In this document: piece by piece, positions 16,922-26,126 of the stretch
Position numbering within the stretch: the stretch's first letter is position 1
Layout of the letters: every line of letters begins with the position of its first letter
Assembly: GCF_037440165.1 (NCBI RefSeq)
Contig: NZ_JBBIUQ010000002.1
Coordinates: 124,001-188,000 of the forward strand
Reading direction: 5' to 3'
DNA from: Ignavibacterium sp037440165
Lineage (GTDB): Bacteria > Bacteroidota > Ignavibacteria > Ignavibacteriales > Ignavibacteriaceae
DNA: 64,000 nucleotides
Program-made: the position numbers and the translations under genes
Notes under the pieces: model-generated
Database searches by the model: none
What the model saw: only the letters and a program-made list of their open reading frames with translations
What the model was told of the DNA's origin: nothing

Positions 16922-17695
16922 TTAAAAAATCAGCATCCACAAAACATAGTCGAGAATTAATATTAATGCGGCTGATACAACAAATGATCTTATAGTAGCT
17001 AACCCTACACCTTCAGCTCCGCCTTCAGTCCTGAAGCCAATATGACAACCTAATAAAGCCGTTACTCCTCCAAATAAAACTGTTTTAACCAAACCTGCAA
17101 TTAAATCACCCATAATAAAAAATCTTTTAACCGAATTGAAAAAAACTGCAAATGAAACTCCAAGGAAATAATTAGAAACAATATATGCTCCTAACACAGC
17201 AATTGCATTTGCAAAGATTACAAGTATAGGCATCATAATTATTGCTGCAAGAAATCTGGGCATAGCAAGAAACCGAATAGGACTAATTGCCATAGTTTCG
17301 AGTGCATCTATTTGTTCAGTAACTTTCATAGTTCCAAGTTCAGCAGCGATTGAAGCACCTACTCTTCCCGCGATTACTATTCCTGTTAATACTGGACCCA
17401 ACTCAGTAATAATTGCTCGGCTTGTAGCTCCGCCTAAGAAAGATAAAGGTGCAATTCCTTTTAACTGATATGCAGCTTGCCATGCAGAAACCGCACCAGT
17501 AAATATTGCGATTATTAGCACAAGTGGTAATGAATTGACTCCAATGTGTTCCATTTGAAAAAGAATTAATCTTCTGCTGCGAGGTATTTGAGGAAAAGAT
17601 TTAATCATACTTCCAAGTAAGTTTGATATTTGACCAAACTCCTGAAAAAATCCAAGTGTTTTATTACCAAGTTTTTGTAAGAATGCTGATATCAA
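16922..17695 (-). CDS. mlaE: MlaE-family ABC transporter permease (orphan)
   Basis: A 257-residue MlaE/YrbE permease with about five transmembrane segments and the signature GRVGASIAAELGTMKVTEQIDALETM. In the Mla system it moves phospholipids between the inner membrane and an MCE-domain carrier. No MlaF ATPase or MlaD MCE gene is adjacent, so the partners must be elsewhere or encoded beyond this window. The start ATG at 17695 gives a standard amphipathic N-terminal helix. The neighbours (ilvE, divergent kinase) say nothing about function. Confidence 0.9.
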   Translation of the reverse strand: MISAFLQKLGNKTLGFFQEFGQISNLLGSMIKSFPQIPRSRRLILFQMEHIGVNSLPLVLIIAIFTGAVSAWQAAYQLKGIAPLSFLGGATSRAIITELGPVLTGIVIAGRVGASIAAELGTMKVTEQIDALETMAISPIRFLAMPRFLAAIIMMPILVIFANAIAVLGAYIVSNYFLGVSFAVFFNSVKRFFIMGDLIAGLVKTVLFGGVTALLGCHIGFRTEGGAEGVGLATIRSFVVSAALILILDYVLWMLIF

Positions 17696-17944
17696 AGTAA
17701 TCTTTATTTTTTGTAAGTGAAATTTAATTAATACTATTGTTCCAAAGAAGGAACTTTGCTCGTATTTCTATATCAATACATTTAACCAAAAAGAGACAAT
17801 TGATTATTTTACAGTTGTTAATAAATTGTTATTATTTGAAAGATTATTGGCTTTTTTTTGTACTTAGGTGGCACATAAATTATTTTTGTTAAAATGCATG
17901 GCTTAAACCATTTCACAATAAAATTTTAATTAAATGCTGAAAAG

Positions 17945-20900
17945 TTGGAAAATAAATTTAGAAATAGTGCAGAGAAGAATTTTGATTTGAAGTCATTTGA
18001 AATCTTAAATGATCTTCCGATTGGAATTATTATAACAAATAATAACCTCGAAATAGAATTCACAAACAGAACATTTCTTAATCTGTCTGATTTCTACAAT
18101 CTTAATATTCCAACTAACCTAATTTCACAAAATATTTTTTCCCTTCCGATTATTTTCTCATCTCAACTGAAAGATGATGTTGAACAACTTCTGAATGGCT
18201 ATCCGTTTGAGAAAGAAATTATTAATCAGGATATTCAGAATAAGGGAATCATCAGGCTAATCATTAAAGGAACCCCGATTGTTGACAAAGATGAAGTGAT
18301 TGGAGCCGTTTTTGTTATTGAAGATATTAAAGTTATTCTCGATGCTGTTTCTGATTACAGAAAAAAATTAAGCCATCTGCAAAATGTAATTGAAAAGAGT
18401 TACGACTTTTACTTTGTAATGGCTGATGATTTTTCTGTGCTTCAGCATTCAAAACAGTTGCCCGAAGAATTTAACAAGCTTTTAGAATTTTCAGGTTTTA
18501 ATGACTTCAAAAATATACTTTCCTCCCAAAGTAATTTTGAGTTGATTCAGAGTCTTGAAAAAAGCTTAAGCACCAAAGATGTTACTTCGCTGGTCTGCGA
18601 GACTGTGAATAATACAATATATGAATGCAGAATTATTCCGGTTACAAATCTAAAGGAAGAAATACTCCAGTTTTATTTGTTCTTCAGAAGTGTTACCGAT
18701 AAATCTTTGAAGCAATTTGATGACTCAATAATCAGTGAAGAATTAAGTTATTACAAATCTTTATTCAATGCATTCGATGAAATTGTTTTGGTTTATGATA
18801 AAGACTACAAAATAATTTTCCTGAACTCCAGTGCCGAAGAATATATTGGTAAAAAGAAAACAGAATTATATGATAAACAAGTCAGTCGTTATGTAAAATT
18901 TTTAACTAAAGATTTTCTCAAAGGAATTGAGGAAAAATTAGAAACAAAGCCTTACCATAAAACCATAATCACTGAATATGATGAACTAAAGAACAAAATT
19001 GTATTCGAATGCTCATTTGCAAAGTTGGAAGATGATAAAAACTTTACAATAGTTAAATGTGAAGATATTACTTCCAAAATTCACTTTGAGGAAAGTCTTA
19101 TTGCTTCGCTGAAAGGAATCAAGCAAACAATACTTAAAGCTCCGCAGATGATTTGCCAGGTTGACTTAAATGGCCAGATACTTTTTGCAAATGAAGTTTT
19201 GACATTTACGCTTGGATTTACCGAAGAAGATTTATTGAATACAACATTATACAATCTTATTGACCCTGACTACTTTGAAAAAAATATTTTCGAATTATCA
19301 GCATTTAGTTCTAAGTCCTCAAGTGAAATAGAATTGCCAATAAAAACAAAATGGGAAACCATAATCAATCTTCAATCCGTATTCATTCCTGTATTTGATG
19401 ATTTGGGAAATTTGCTGCATATCAGCTGCTACTTCAATCACCTTGAAGAAATCAAATCAAAAGAAAAAGAACTGCTGTTGTATCAATCACTTGTTGAAGC
19501 TTCACACGATGGAATAGCACTTGTTCATGATGGAAGGATAATAATTGCAAACAAATCATTTGCGAAAATTTTTGGATATGATTACGGTGAAGAATTATTA
19601 AATAAAGAAATACTTGACCTCTCATCTAACGATGATATAATTAAAGTTGCCGAATACTTCAGACTACTGGAAAGGAAAAAAGAAGCACCATCAAGATTTG
19701 ATTTCCTTGGAAAGAAAAGAGATAATTCCTATCTGCACACTGAAATATCTGTCGGAACATTTGATGTTGATAAAAACACTTACATAGTTCTTATCGCTAG
19801 AGACATTACTGAAAGGATTCGTGCACAAAAAGCTATAAGAGAGTCTGAAGAGAAATACAGAAACATTACCGAAAATATTGATGATTTTCTTTTCACATTT
19901 GAGCGAATTGGTTTTAGTCTCAGACCAGTCTTCTGCACATCATCAATTCAGAAAATAAGTGGATATACTCAGACTGATTTCTTATCAGACTCAAAACTGT
20001 TCCTGAAAATAATTCATCCGGATGATTTTAAAACTCTGAAGCCAAAACTTATGAGCTTATTGAAAAGCCGGATTCAGCTTTCAGGAGAATTTGAATTCAG
20101 AATAATCAACAAGCAAGGAAACATTGTTTGGGTAAGAACTAAACTTAATCTCATTCGCTCAGGAACAGGAAGAATACAAAAATTATTCGGACTGGTAAGT
20201 GATATTACATTCAGGAAAAAAGCAGAAGAAGAACTTCGCAAATCAACACAGAATCTTATAAAATTAAATGAAACTAAGGATCGATTTATTTCCATCATTT
20301 CCCACGATCTGAGAACTCCGTTCAGTTCTATTCTGGGTTTTACTGATTTACTTGAAAATGATGATGAACTTACTGAAGAAGAACGAAAGCAATACATCAA
20401 ATATATTCAGGAAGCTTCCCGTTCGATGCTCTCTTTAGTTAATTCATTACTTGACTGGACAAGACTTCAGACAGGCAGAATCAGATTTGAACCACAGAAA
20501 GCAAATGTTACAGAAATAATAAATGATTCTATATCGGCTCTTCGCGGTTCTGCAATTCAAAAGCAAATCGAATTAATATCCAAACTCAAGAACGAATTAT
20601 ATTTATTCATTGATAAAAGTCTGATAATTCAGGTATTCAACAATCTGATATCGAATGCAATAAAATTCACATACAAGAATGGGACTGTAACTATAAGCGT
20701 TTCACCTGCTGAGAATAAAAGATTTGTTAAGTTCAGTATCAAAGATACTGGAATAGGAATTCAACCAGAAGATTTACCGAAGCTGTATAAAGTTGATTCT
20801 AAATTTACTACCGAAGGAACAGCTGGTGAAAAAGGAAGCGGACTTGGTTTATCACTTGTGAAAGAAATTTTAGAAAAACACGGCGGACAAATCTGGGTTG

Positions 20901-21337
20901 AAAGTAAACCGGGCCTGGGCTCAGATTTTCAATTTACACTTCCAGTGGCATCTGCAAATATTTTAATTGTAGATGATAGTAAAACTGACAGACTGCTTTA
21001 TTCAAAAATTCTCAAGAATATCACACCCGAATATGAGGTTGAAGTTGCATCAAATGGAAAAGAAGCGCTTGAGAAAATCTTAACTTCTCCGCCTGCAATT
21101 GTAATCACTGATCACGGAATGCCCGTAATGAATGGTTATGAGTTCGTCAAGGAGTTGAAAAAATCCGATATAAAAGATAAACCGCCTGTTATTGTATTAA
21201 GCAGCGATATTGACCGCAGTATAGCAGTTGACTACAATGAACTTGGAGTTGAGTTTGTATTTCAAAAGCCGGTTAATCTTAGCAGTTTCAAACAGGCAGT
21301 TGAAAAGTCACTCCAAAAAGCTTTGTCGGGAAATTAA
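17945..21337 (+). CDS. Multi-PAS hybrid sensor histidine kinase with C-terminal receiver
   Basis: An 1130-residue soluble kinase with no transmembrane helix. About five or six PAS-type sensor domains occupy residues ~15-765 (the clearest near 505-625 and 640-760, the latter with a PAC motif). HisKA follows with H787 in SHDLRTPF, then HATPase (N box NNLISNAIKF, DTGIGI, GSGLGLSLVKE) and a receiver domain with ILIVDDS, phospho-acceptor D1056 (VITDHGMP) and K in VFQKPV. Start is TTG at 17945; no in-frame ATG lies near. It is transcribed alone, divergent from mlaE and closed by a terminator. Signal and partner are unknown; heavy PAS content suggests redox, ligand or light sensing. Confidence 0.9.
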   Translation: MENKFRNSAEKNFDLKSFEILNDLPIGIIITNNNLEIEFTNRTFLNLSDFYNLNIPTNLISQNIFSLPIIFSSQLKDDVEQLLNGYPFEKEIINQDIQNKGIIRLIIKGTPIVDKDEVIGAVFVIEDIKVILDAVSDYRKKLSHLQNVIEKSYDFYFVMADDFSVLQHSKQLPEEFNKLLEFSGFNDFKNILSSQSNFELIQSLEKSLSTKDVTSLVCETVNNTIYECRIIPVTNLKEEILQFYLFFRSVTDKSLKQFDDSIISEELSYYKSLFNAFDEIVLVYDKDYKIIFLNSSAEEYIGKKKTELYDKQVSRYVKFLTKDFLKGIEEKLETKPYHKTIITEYDELKNKIVFECSFAKLEDDKNFTIVKCEDITSKIHFEESLIASLKGIKQTILKAPQMICQVDLNGQILFANEVLTFTLGFTEEDLLNTTLYNLIDPDYFEKNIFELSAFSSKSSSEIELPIKTKWETIINLQSVFIPVFDDLGNLLHISCYFNHLEEIKSKEKELLLYQSLVEASHDGIALVHDGRIIIANKSFAKIFGYDYGEELLNKEILDLSSNDDIIKVAEYFRLLERKKEAPSRFDFLGKKRDNSYLHTEISVGTFDVDKNTYIVLIARDITERIRAQKAIRESEEKYRNITENIDDFLFTFERIGFSLRPVFCTSSIQKISGYTQTDFLSDSKLFLKIIHPDDFKTLKPKLMSLLKSRIQLSGEFEFRIINKQGNIVWVRTKLNLIRSGTGRIQKLFGLVSDITFRKKAEEELRKSTQNLIKLNETKDRFISIISHDLRTPFSSILGFTDLLENDDELTEEERKQYIKYIQEASRSMLSLVNSLLDWTRLQTGRIRFEPQKANVTEIINDSISALRGSAIQKQIELISKLKNELYLFIDKSLIIQVFNNLISNAIKFTYKNGTVTISVSPAENKRFVKFSIKDTGIGIQPEDLPKLYKVDSKFTTEGTAGEKGSGLGLSLVKEILEKHGGQIWVESKPGLGSDFQFTLPVASANILIVDDSKTDRLLYSKILKNITPEYEVEVASNGKEALEKILTSPPAIVITDHGMPVMNGYEFVKELKKSDIKDKPPVIVLSSDIDRSIAVDYNELGVEFVFQKPVNLSSFKQAVEKSLQKALSGN

Positions 21338-21363
21338 TTATTTAATTAATGACTGATTGAAAC

Positions 21364-21397
21364 GAAAAAAAGGCAAGCTCTTAAACTTGCCTTTTTT
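21364..21397. terminator. Bidirectional terminator
   Basis: The stem GGCAAG / CTTGCC, extended by A and T runs on both sides (21364-21397), lies between the convergent kinase (plus) and yceI (minus) genes. It can end transcription from either side. Confidence 0.85.
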
Positions 21398-21417
21398 AAT
21401 AAACATCTTCTGAACAA

Positions 21418-22059
21418 TTAGTTTGCTTTATTAGAACCAACTATATTAACACTTACTTCAACTTCTTCTGCTACCTTTTGACCAACAATTTTATTTGTTA
21501 CACCAAAATCAGAAAGTTTTACCTTAAATGTTGCCTGAACACCAAGCAAATCACCCGGAGCTCTCATTTTGGTTTGCTCGCTCTCATCGAGATAAGTAAG
21601 TGTAGCAGTTGCAGTAACTTCTTTTGTTACTCCCTTGAGTGTAAAATCACCAACAATTTTTATTTCCAATTTATTATCAGCAAGCTGTTTTACATCTGTA
21701 ACTTTTGTAATCGTAAATGTTATTTCAGGATATTTACCAGCATCAAGCCAATCTCCACTTCTGAGATGTTCATCTCTTAAGTCAATTCCTGTTTTAATAG
21801 ATGCTGTTGAAACTGATATTTTTCCTTTTAATGTTTTGATATCGCTGACATTAAAAGTAACTGTTCCTTTTACATCGTTTGAGAGACCTCTGATGTCCTC
21901 AAGCGGAGTTGTACTGAAGAATGAAGCCTGATTTCTTCCGCCTTTATCAGCAAAGTTAAAATTCTGTTCTCCACTCGCTTTTACCTTGAACCCTTGTGCA
22001 AAAGTAAGTGAAGTAAAAAGAATTAAGAGAACTGAAATTGAACCAAAGATTTTTTTCAT
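21418..22059 (-). CDS. YceI-family periplasmic lipid-binding protein
   Basis: A 213-residue secreted protein: signal peptide (MKKIFGSISVLLILFTSLTFA), then a YceI lipocalin-like barrel, with KGTVTFNVSDIKTLKG, DEHLRSGDWLDAGKYPEITF and GDFTLKGVTKEVT as family marks. YceI proteins bind isoprenoid-type lipids in the periplasm; the native ligand here is unknown. It overlaps the small membrane protein gene upstream by 4 bp, suggesting coupled expression. Confidence 0.9.
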   Translation of the reverse strand: MKKIFGSISVLLILFTSLTFAQGFKVKASGEQNFNFADKGGRNQASFFSTTPLEDIRGLSNDVKGTVTFNVSDIKTLKGKISVSTASIKTGIDLRDEHLRSGDWLDAGKYPEITFTITKVTDVKQLADNKLEIKIVGDFTLKGVTKEVTATATLTYLDESEQTKMRAPGDLLGVQATFKVKLSDFGVTNKIVGQKVAEEVEVSVNIVGSNKAN

Positions 22060-22334
22060 AGTGTTTCCTTTCTTTTGTTTTTGAATAAATAAATTAAAAC
22101 TCCTGAGATGACTGCAATTGCTGCAGAGATTGCTCCTGCATAATCAAGCCCGAGAACAAATTTATCCACATATTGTTTATTTTCAACACCGAGCATTCTA
22201 TCAAGCTCTGTGGTTTTATCTACCAAAACCTGTGTTTTGGTAAACAATTCTGCTCCCTGCGAATACCAATAAGCTAACACTGTAATAATCAGAATAATTC
22301 CAATTATAAAAATCGATTTTTGTTTAGAATTCAT
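22056..22334 (-). CDS. Small two-helix membrane protein
   Basis: A 92-residue protein with two predicted transmembrane segments (~7-25 and ~66-85) separated by a charged loop, and a basic C-terminus (KNKRKETL), suggesting both ends are cytoplasmic. No family recognised. It precedes yceI with a 4-bp overlap, so the pair is probably one transcript. Confidence 0.65.
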   Translation of the reverse strand: MNSKQKSIFIIGIILIITVLAYWYSQGAELFTKTQVLVDKTTELDRMLGVENKQYVDKFVLGLDYAGAISAAIAVISGVLIYLFKNKRKETL

Positions 22335-22398
22335 TTTTCCCTCAAATAATTAAGTAAAGTTTAATTGCTCATAACAATTAGTTAAATTTGAAAACAAA

Positions 22399-22428
22399 TT
22401 GAGACAATCTTTTCTAAAATTATATTTG
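22399..22428 (+). promoter_or_regulatory. Promoter upstream of lhgO
   Basis: TTGAGA (22399-22404), a 16-bp spacer and TATATT (22421-22426), continuing as TATATTTG. The -10 box is the same sequence as in the lexA promoter. About 70 bp separate it from the lhgO ATG. Confidence 0.55.
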
Positions 22429-22496
22429 TATGTTATAACACATAAACATTAATGTCAAGTTCAACTTGCTTCCTAATTTTTAAGGAATTCATTTAA

Positions 22497-23705
22497 ATGA
22501 GTAAAAATTACGATTTTATCTTTATCGGTGGTGGTATTGTTGGAACTGCTTCTGCACTAAAACTCTTGCAAAAGAAAAATCTCCGGATTTTGTTGCTCGA
22601 AGCAGAAGATTCTTTAGCAAAACATCAGACTGGAAATAACAGCGGAGTTATTCATTCCGGACTTTACTATAAACCCGGTTCGTTAAAAGCTTTGAACTGT
22701 ACACGCGGAAGAGAAATGCTTTATGAATTTTGTGAGACTAATTCAATTCCGTTTGAGAGATGCGGTAAATTAGTTGTGGCAACCAATGAATCAGAAATTC
22801 CTGCATTGCGAATGCTTGAAGAAAGAGGAATTGCAAACGGTTTAACCGGAATTAAAAGACTTACAAGAGAACAAATAAAGGAACATGAACCATATGCTAA
22901 CGGAATTGAAGCACTTTTTATTCCTCAAACAGGTATTGTTGATTATGTTGCTGTAACTAATAAATATGCAAAACTTATTATTAAAAATGGCGGTGAAATA
23001 AAACTAAATGCAAAGGCAAAAAAGATAAAGGTTAATTGCACCGAAATTGTTGTGATTACTGATCAGGATGAATTCAAAACAAAATATCTTGTTAACTGTG
23101 CCGGATTATATTCAGACAAAGTAGCGAGAATGAGCGGAATAAATCCTGATGTAAAAATTATTCCTTTCAGAGGCGAATACTATGAACTGAAAAAAGAAAA
23201 ACAATATTTGGTCAAGAACCTGATTTATCCTGTTCCAGATCCTCAATTTCCTTTTTTGGGTGTTCATTTCACAAGAATGATTCAAGGCGGAGTTGAAGCG
23301 GGACCAAATGCAGTGCTAGCATTTAAGCGGACTGGTTATAAAAAATCAGATATTGATTTATCAAATATCCTGGAAATGATTAGCTATTCAGGTTTCTGGA
23401 AAATGGCAAAGAAACACTATAAAATGGGCTTTGAGGAATTTCGCAGATCATTCAGTAAAAATTTGTTTATAAAATCTCTGCAAAAATTAATACTGGAATT
23501 AACTGAAAATGATATTGTTCCGGGCGGCGCTGGTGTGAGAGCACAAGCTTTAGACAGAGATGGTAAACTGCTTGATGATTTCAGAATAATTCAGACAGAT
23601 AAAATGATTCATGTACTAAACGCTCCTTCACCTGCTGCTACTGCATCGCTTAGTATTGGTGATACTATTTCTGATATGATCATCAAAAATTTTAAGTTGA
23701 ATTAG
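22497..23705 (+). CDS. lhgO: L-2-hydroxyglutarate oxidase/dehydrogenase
   Basis: A 402-residue FAD-dependent enzyme of the DAO family. The dinucleotide-binding motif FIGGGIVGTASALKLL lies at the N-terminus, followed by NNSGVIHSGLYYKPGSLKALNC, highly characteristic of LhgO, and FRGEYYELK. It oxidises L-2-hydroxyglutarate to 2-oxoglutarate, usually at the membrane with electrons passing to quinone. Length matches the family. The methyltransferase gene starts directly after its stop, so they may be co-transcribed, although no functional link is evident. Confidence 0.93.
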   Translation: MSKNYDFIFIGGGIVGTASALKLLQKKNLRILLLEAEDSLAKHQTGNNSGVIHSGLYYKPGSLKALNCTRGREMLYEFCETNSIPFERCGKLVVATNESEIPALRMLEERGIANGLTGIKRLTREQIKEHEPYANGIEALFIPQTGIVDYVAVTNKYAKLIIKNGGEIKLNAKAKKIKVNCTEIVVITDQDEFKTKYLVNCAGLYSDKVARMSGINPDVKIIPFRGEYYELKKEKQYLVKNLIYPVPDPQFPFLGVHFTRMIQGGVEAGPNAVLAFKRTGYKKSDIDLSNILEMISYSGFWKMAKKHYKMGFEEFRRSFSKNLFIKSLQKLILELTENDIVPGGAGVRAQALDRDGKLLDDFRIIQTDKMIHVLNAPSPAATASLSIGDTISDMIIKNFKLN

Positions 23706-24755
23706 ATGAAGATTGACCTGACAAATACTGTTCAGCAATCTCTGACTTCATCTCATAAAGAATTAAAAGAGTTATTCAATTCAATTCTAAAAAAAGTTGC
23801 GAGTTCAAAAATCGACTCGTCTATAAAAATCCTTTATCAGCAGGTTGAAACAGAAATCAGAAAAGATATTCTTCTTGAAGAGCTTGTACAAATAACCGAA
23901 GCTCAGACTTATGAAAGAGCAAGATATTATGTGAACCGGCTTATCAAAAGTTTGACAGAGGTTAAGAATTCTAAAATTAATGATTTGAATTTAAATCGCT
24001 GGAAAGAATATGAAGACATTATTACTGACAGTTTATGGATTTTCAATAAACGCGATAATTCAGGTGCACATAGTGCAGCTTACTGGGGAAATTTTATTCC
24101 TCAAATTCCAAATCAGTTAATTAAAAGATACACGAAAATGGGCGATTGGGTTTTAGATCCTTTTTTTGGAAGTGGGACTACTTTGATTGAATGCAGAAGA
24201 CTTGGAAGAAATGCTCTAGGCATTGATTTATCACGGGAAGCAGCAGAATTATGTAAAACCAATCTCGCCAGAGAAAAAAATCCATTCAATGTTACTACTG
24301 AAATAATAAACGATGACAGCTCAAGAGCAGATTTAAAAAATCATCTCAACAAATTTCACATAAAAAATTTTCAGTTAGTAATAATGCATCCACCCTACTG
24401 GGATATCATTAAATTTTCCGATGAGAAGAATGATTTGTCAAATGCAAAGAGTGTGAATGAATTTCTTAAAATGTTTAATGATGTGTTAGTAAATACCTCA
24501 GCTCATCTTGAAAAGAAAAGATATCTTGCCGTAGTTATCGGAGATAAGTATTCGGATGGTGAATGGATTCCTCTCGGATTTCTTACAATGCAGGAAGTTC
24601 TGAAACACAATTTCAAATTGAAATCAATTATTGTGAAAAATTTTGAAGACACGACTGCCAAACGCAATCAGAAAGAACTTTGGCGTTATCGTGCTTTGGT
24701 TGGCGGATTCTACATCTTTAAACACGAATATATCTTTCTGTTTCAGAAGAAATAA
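23706..24755 (+). CDS. DNA (N4/N6) methyltransferase, candidate restriction-modification
   Basis: A 349-residue SAM-dependent methyltransferase. Motif I is LDPFFGSGTTLIECRRLGRNALGIDLS (~150-176); the catalytic motif IV is HPPY in VIMHPPYWD (~227-235), an unusual form of the D/N/S-P-P-Y box. Motif I precedes motif IV, so the order is not that of the usual beta-class enzyme although motif I looks beta-like. The first ~120 residues and the last ~100 could hold target recognition. The next gene, 17 bp downstream, is a PD-(D/E)XK-like protein, which suggests a type II-like modification and cleavage pair. RNA as substrate cannot be excluded. Confidence 0.82.
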   Translation: MKIDLTNTVQQSLTSSHKELKELFNSILKKVASSKIDSSIKILYQQVETEIRKDILLEELVQITEAQTYERARYYVNRLIKSLTEVKNSKINDLNLNRWKEYEDIITDSLWIFNKRDNSGAHSAAYWGNFIPQIPNQLIKRYTKMGDWVLDPFFGSGTTLIECRRLGRNALGIDLSREAAELCKTNLAREKNPFNVTTEIINDDSSRADLKNHLNKFHIKNFQLVIMHPPYWDIIKFSDEKNDLSNAKSVNEFLKMFNDVLVNTSAHLEKKRYLAVVIGDKYSDGEWIPLGFLTMQEVLKHNFKLKSIIVKNFEDTTAKRNQKELWRYRALVGGFYIFKHEYIFLFQKK

Positions 24756-24772
24756 ATTCAAAATAATTTCTG

Positions 24773-25423
24773 GTGATAAAACTTTTGAATGAAGATTTAA
24801 TAAAAATACAATCTGAGCTTCAGAAGCGGCTTGCATTTCCCTACCAATGGATGAGGGTTCAAAATGATGATTTCGATAATAAAACAAATTTTATTTATCA
24901 GATAAAAATTTTTGAAGAACTTCTGCTTGAAATTGACAAGCGATTTAAATCAGATAAAAATTTCAAGTCATATTTTAATTACTCACTTAACCGATGGTTT
25001 AATTTTTGGAGCGCATTTGCAGTTGAAAAAATTTTCTGTTCGCTTCCGAATGTCAAGCCTGCATTTAATCATAAAGACAGATTGAAAGATTTCTCGATTC
25101 ATGGAATTACTTTCGACCACAAGACAACTGTCTTTCCAAAAAAATACAGAGCAACACTCGAACAGGCAAAACAAAATACCATTGCCTTAATTAGATGGCT
25201 GTATGAAAATCAGTCCAGACAAAAAAGAAAACATTATCACAACAGATTATTTATTGTTCTTTACAGCAAAGATAAAAATCACTGGAAATTAAAAGCAGAA
25301 ATTCTTTGGCTAAAAGATTTAATTGAAAATTATCTTTCTGACTTTCAGCCAGATGAATTATTTTCATTAAAGCTTACTAAAGATTTTACAACTTTGGCAG
25401 ATGTAATCTGGGCAATTAAATAA
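24773..25423 (+). CDS. Candidate PD-(D/E)XK nuclease partner of the methyltransferase
   Basis: A 216-residue protein starting at GTG, 17 bp after the methyltransferase. No family was recognised. The segment KDFSIHGITFDHKTTVFPK contains D106 and D115-x-K117, the spacing expected of a PD-(D/E)XK active site, preceded by a helix-rich N-terminal half (RWFNFWSAFAVEKIF) and followed by a helix (AKQNTIALIRWLYE) and a hydrophobic strand (RLFIVLYS), as in the restriction-endonuclease fold. With its position it is best read as the restriction half of an R-M pair. Function is inferred only. Confidence 0.6.
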   Translation: MIKLLNEDLIKIQSELQKRLAFPYQWMRVQNDDFDNKTNFIYQIKIFEELLLEIDKRFKSDKNFKSYFNYSLNRWFNFWSAFAVEKIFCSLPNVKPAFNHKDRLKDFSIHGITFDHKTTVFPKKYRATLEQAKQNTIALIRWLYENQSRQKRKHYHNRLFIVLYSKDKNHWKLKAEILWLKDLIENYLSDFQPDELFSLKLTKDFTTLADVIWAIK

Positions 25424-25433
25424 AGGAAAAGAA

Positions 25434-26126
25434 ATGAAAAAAATTTTTTATTTGTTTTTTGCGGCTCTTTTATTTTCAATTTATAGCTGCGCTGATTCTG
25501 AAAAAGATTCATCCGGGAACGAACAATCTTCAGGAACAACTGACTTTAATAAAAGATATGGAGTTAAATCTGCAATCGTTGAATACACAATAACAGGTTC
25601 ACAATCCGGGACTAAGACTTTATACTTTGATAGTTGGGGTATGCGACAGGCAGAATATACAAATTCAGTTTTGCAGGTTGGTAACTTCAGTAAAAACATT
25701 AATCTTGTGAATATTGTAAAAGCAGATTCGAACTATATAATTGATTTAGAAAGAAGAACTGGAACGAGGACAAAGAATCCTGTTAAAAAATTAATTGCTG
25801 AGCTGCAAAATCAAAAAAGTTTTGGTGAATTTGGCGAACAGATTTTACTCAAAGCAGGAGCAATGAAAGTTGGACAGGAAGAATTTCTTGATAAGGATTG
25901 TGACATTTACGAAATACAAAGCACTGGCACCAAAATGTGGATTTGGAAATGGATTCCGTTAAAGACAATCACAAAACTTGGCGGAGTTGAAATAAACAGT
26001 GTTGCAAAGAAAATTGAAGTAAATGTAAATGTTCCTGAAGAGAAGTTTACTCCACCAGATGATGTTACAATTACAGAAGTTGATCTTGACGATATTGAAA
26101 ATCAATTGAGGCAGCAAACTAAATGA
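25434..26126 (+). CDS. Predicted lipoprotein of unknown function
   Basis: A 230-residue protein with a lipoprotein signal peptide: hydrophobic core then SIYSC, the cysteine near residue 19 being followed by a Ser/Gly/Asp-rich linker. The rest is mostly beta-strand (SAIVEYTITGSQSGTKTLYFD, TKMWIWKWIPLKT) and resembles LolA/LppX-like or DUF4412-like lipoproteins, but this was not verified. Overlap with the beta-CASP gene is 4 bp (ATGA), an odd pairing of an exported and a cytosolic protein. Confidence 0.7.
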   Translation: MKKIFYLFFAALLFSIYSCADSEKDSSGNEQSSGTTDFNKRYGVKSAIVEYTITGSQSGTKTLYFDSWGMRQAEYTNSVLQVGNFSKNINLVNIVKADSNYIIDLERRTGTRTKNPVKKLIAELQNQKSFGEFGEQILLKAGAMKVGQEEFLDKDCDIYEIQSTGTKMWIWKWIPLKTITKLGGVEINSVAKKIEVNVNVPEEKFTPPDDVTITEVDLDDIENQLRQQTK

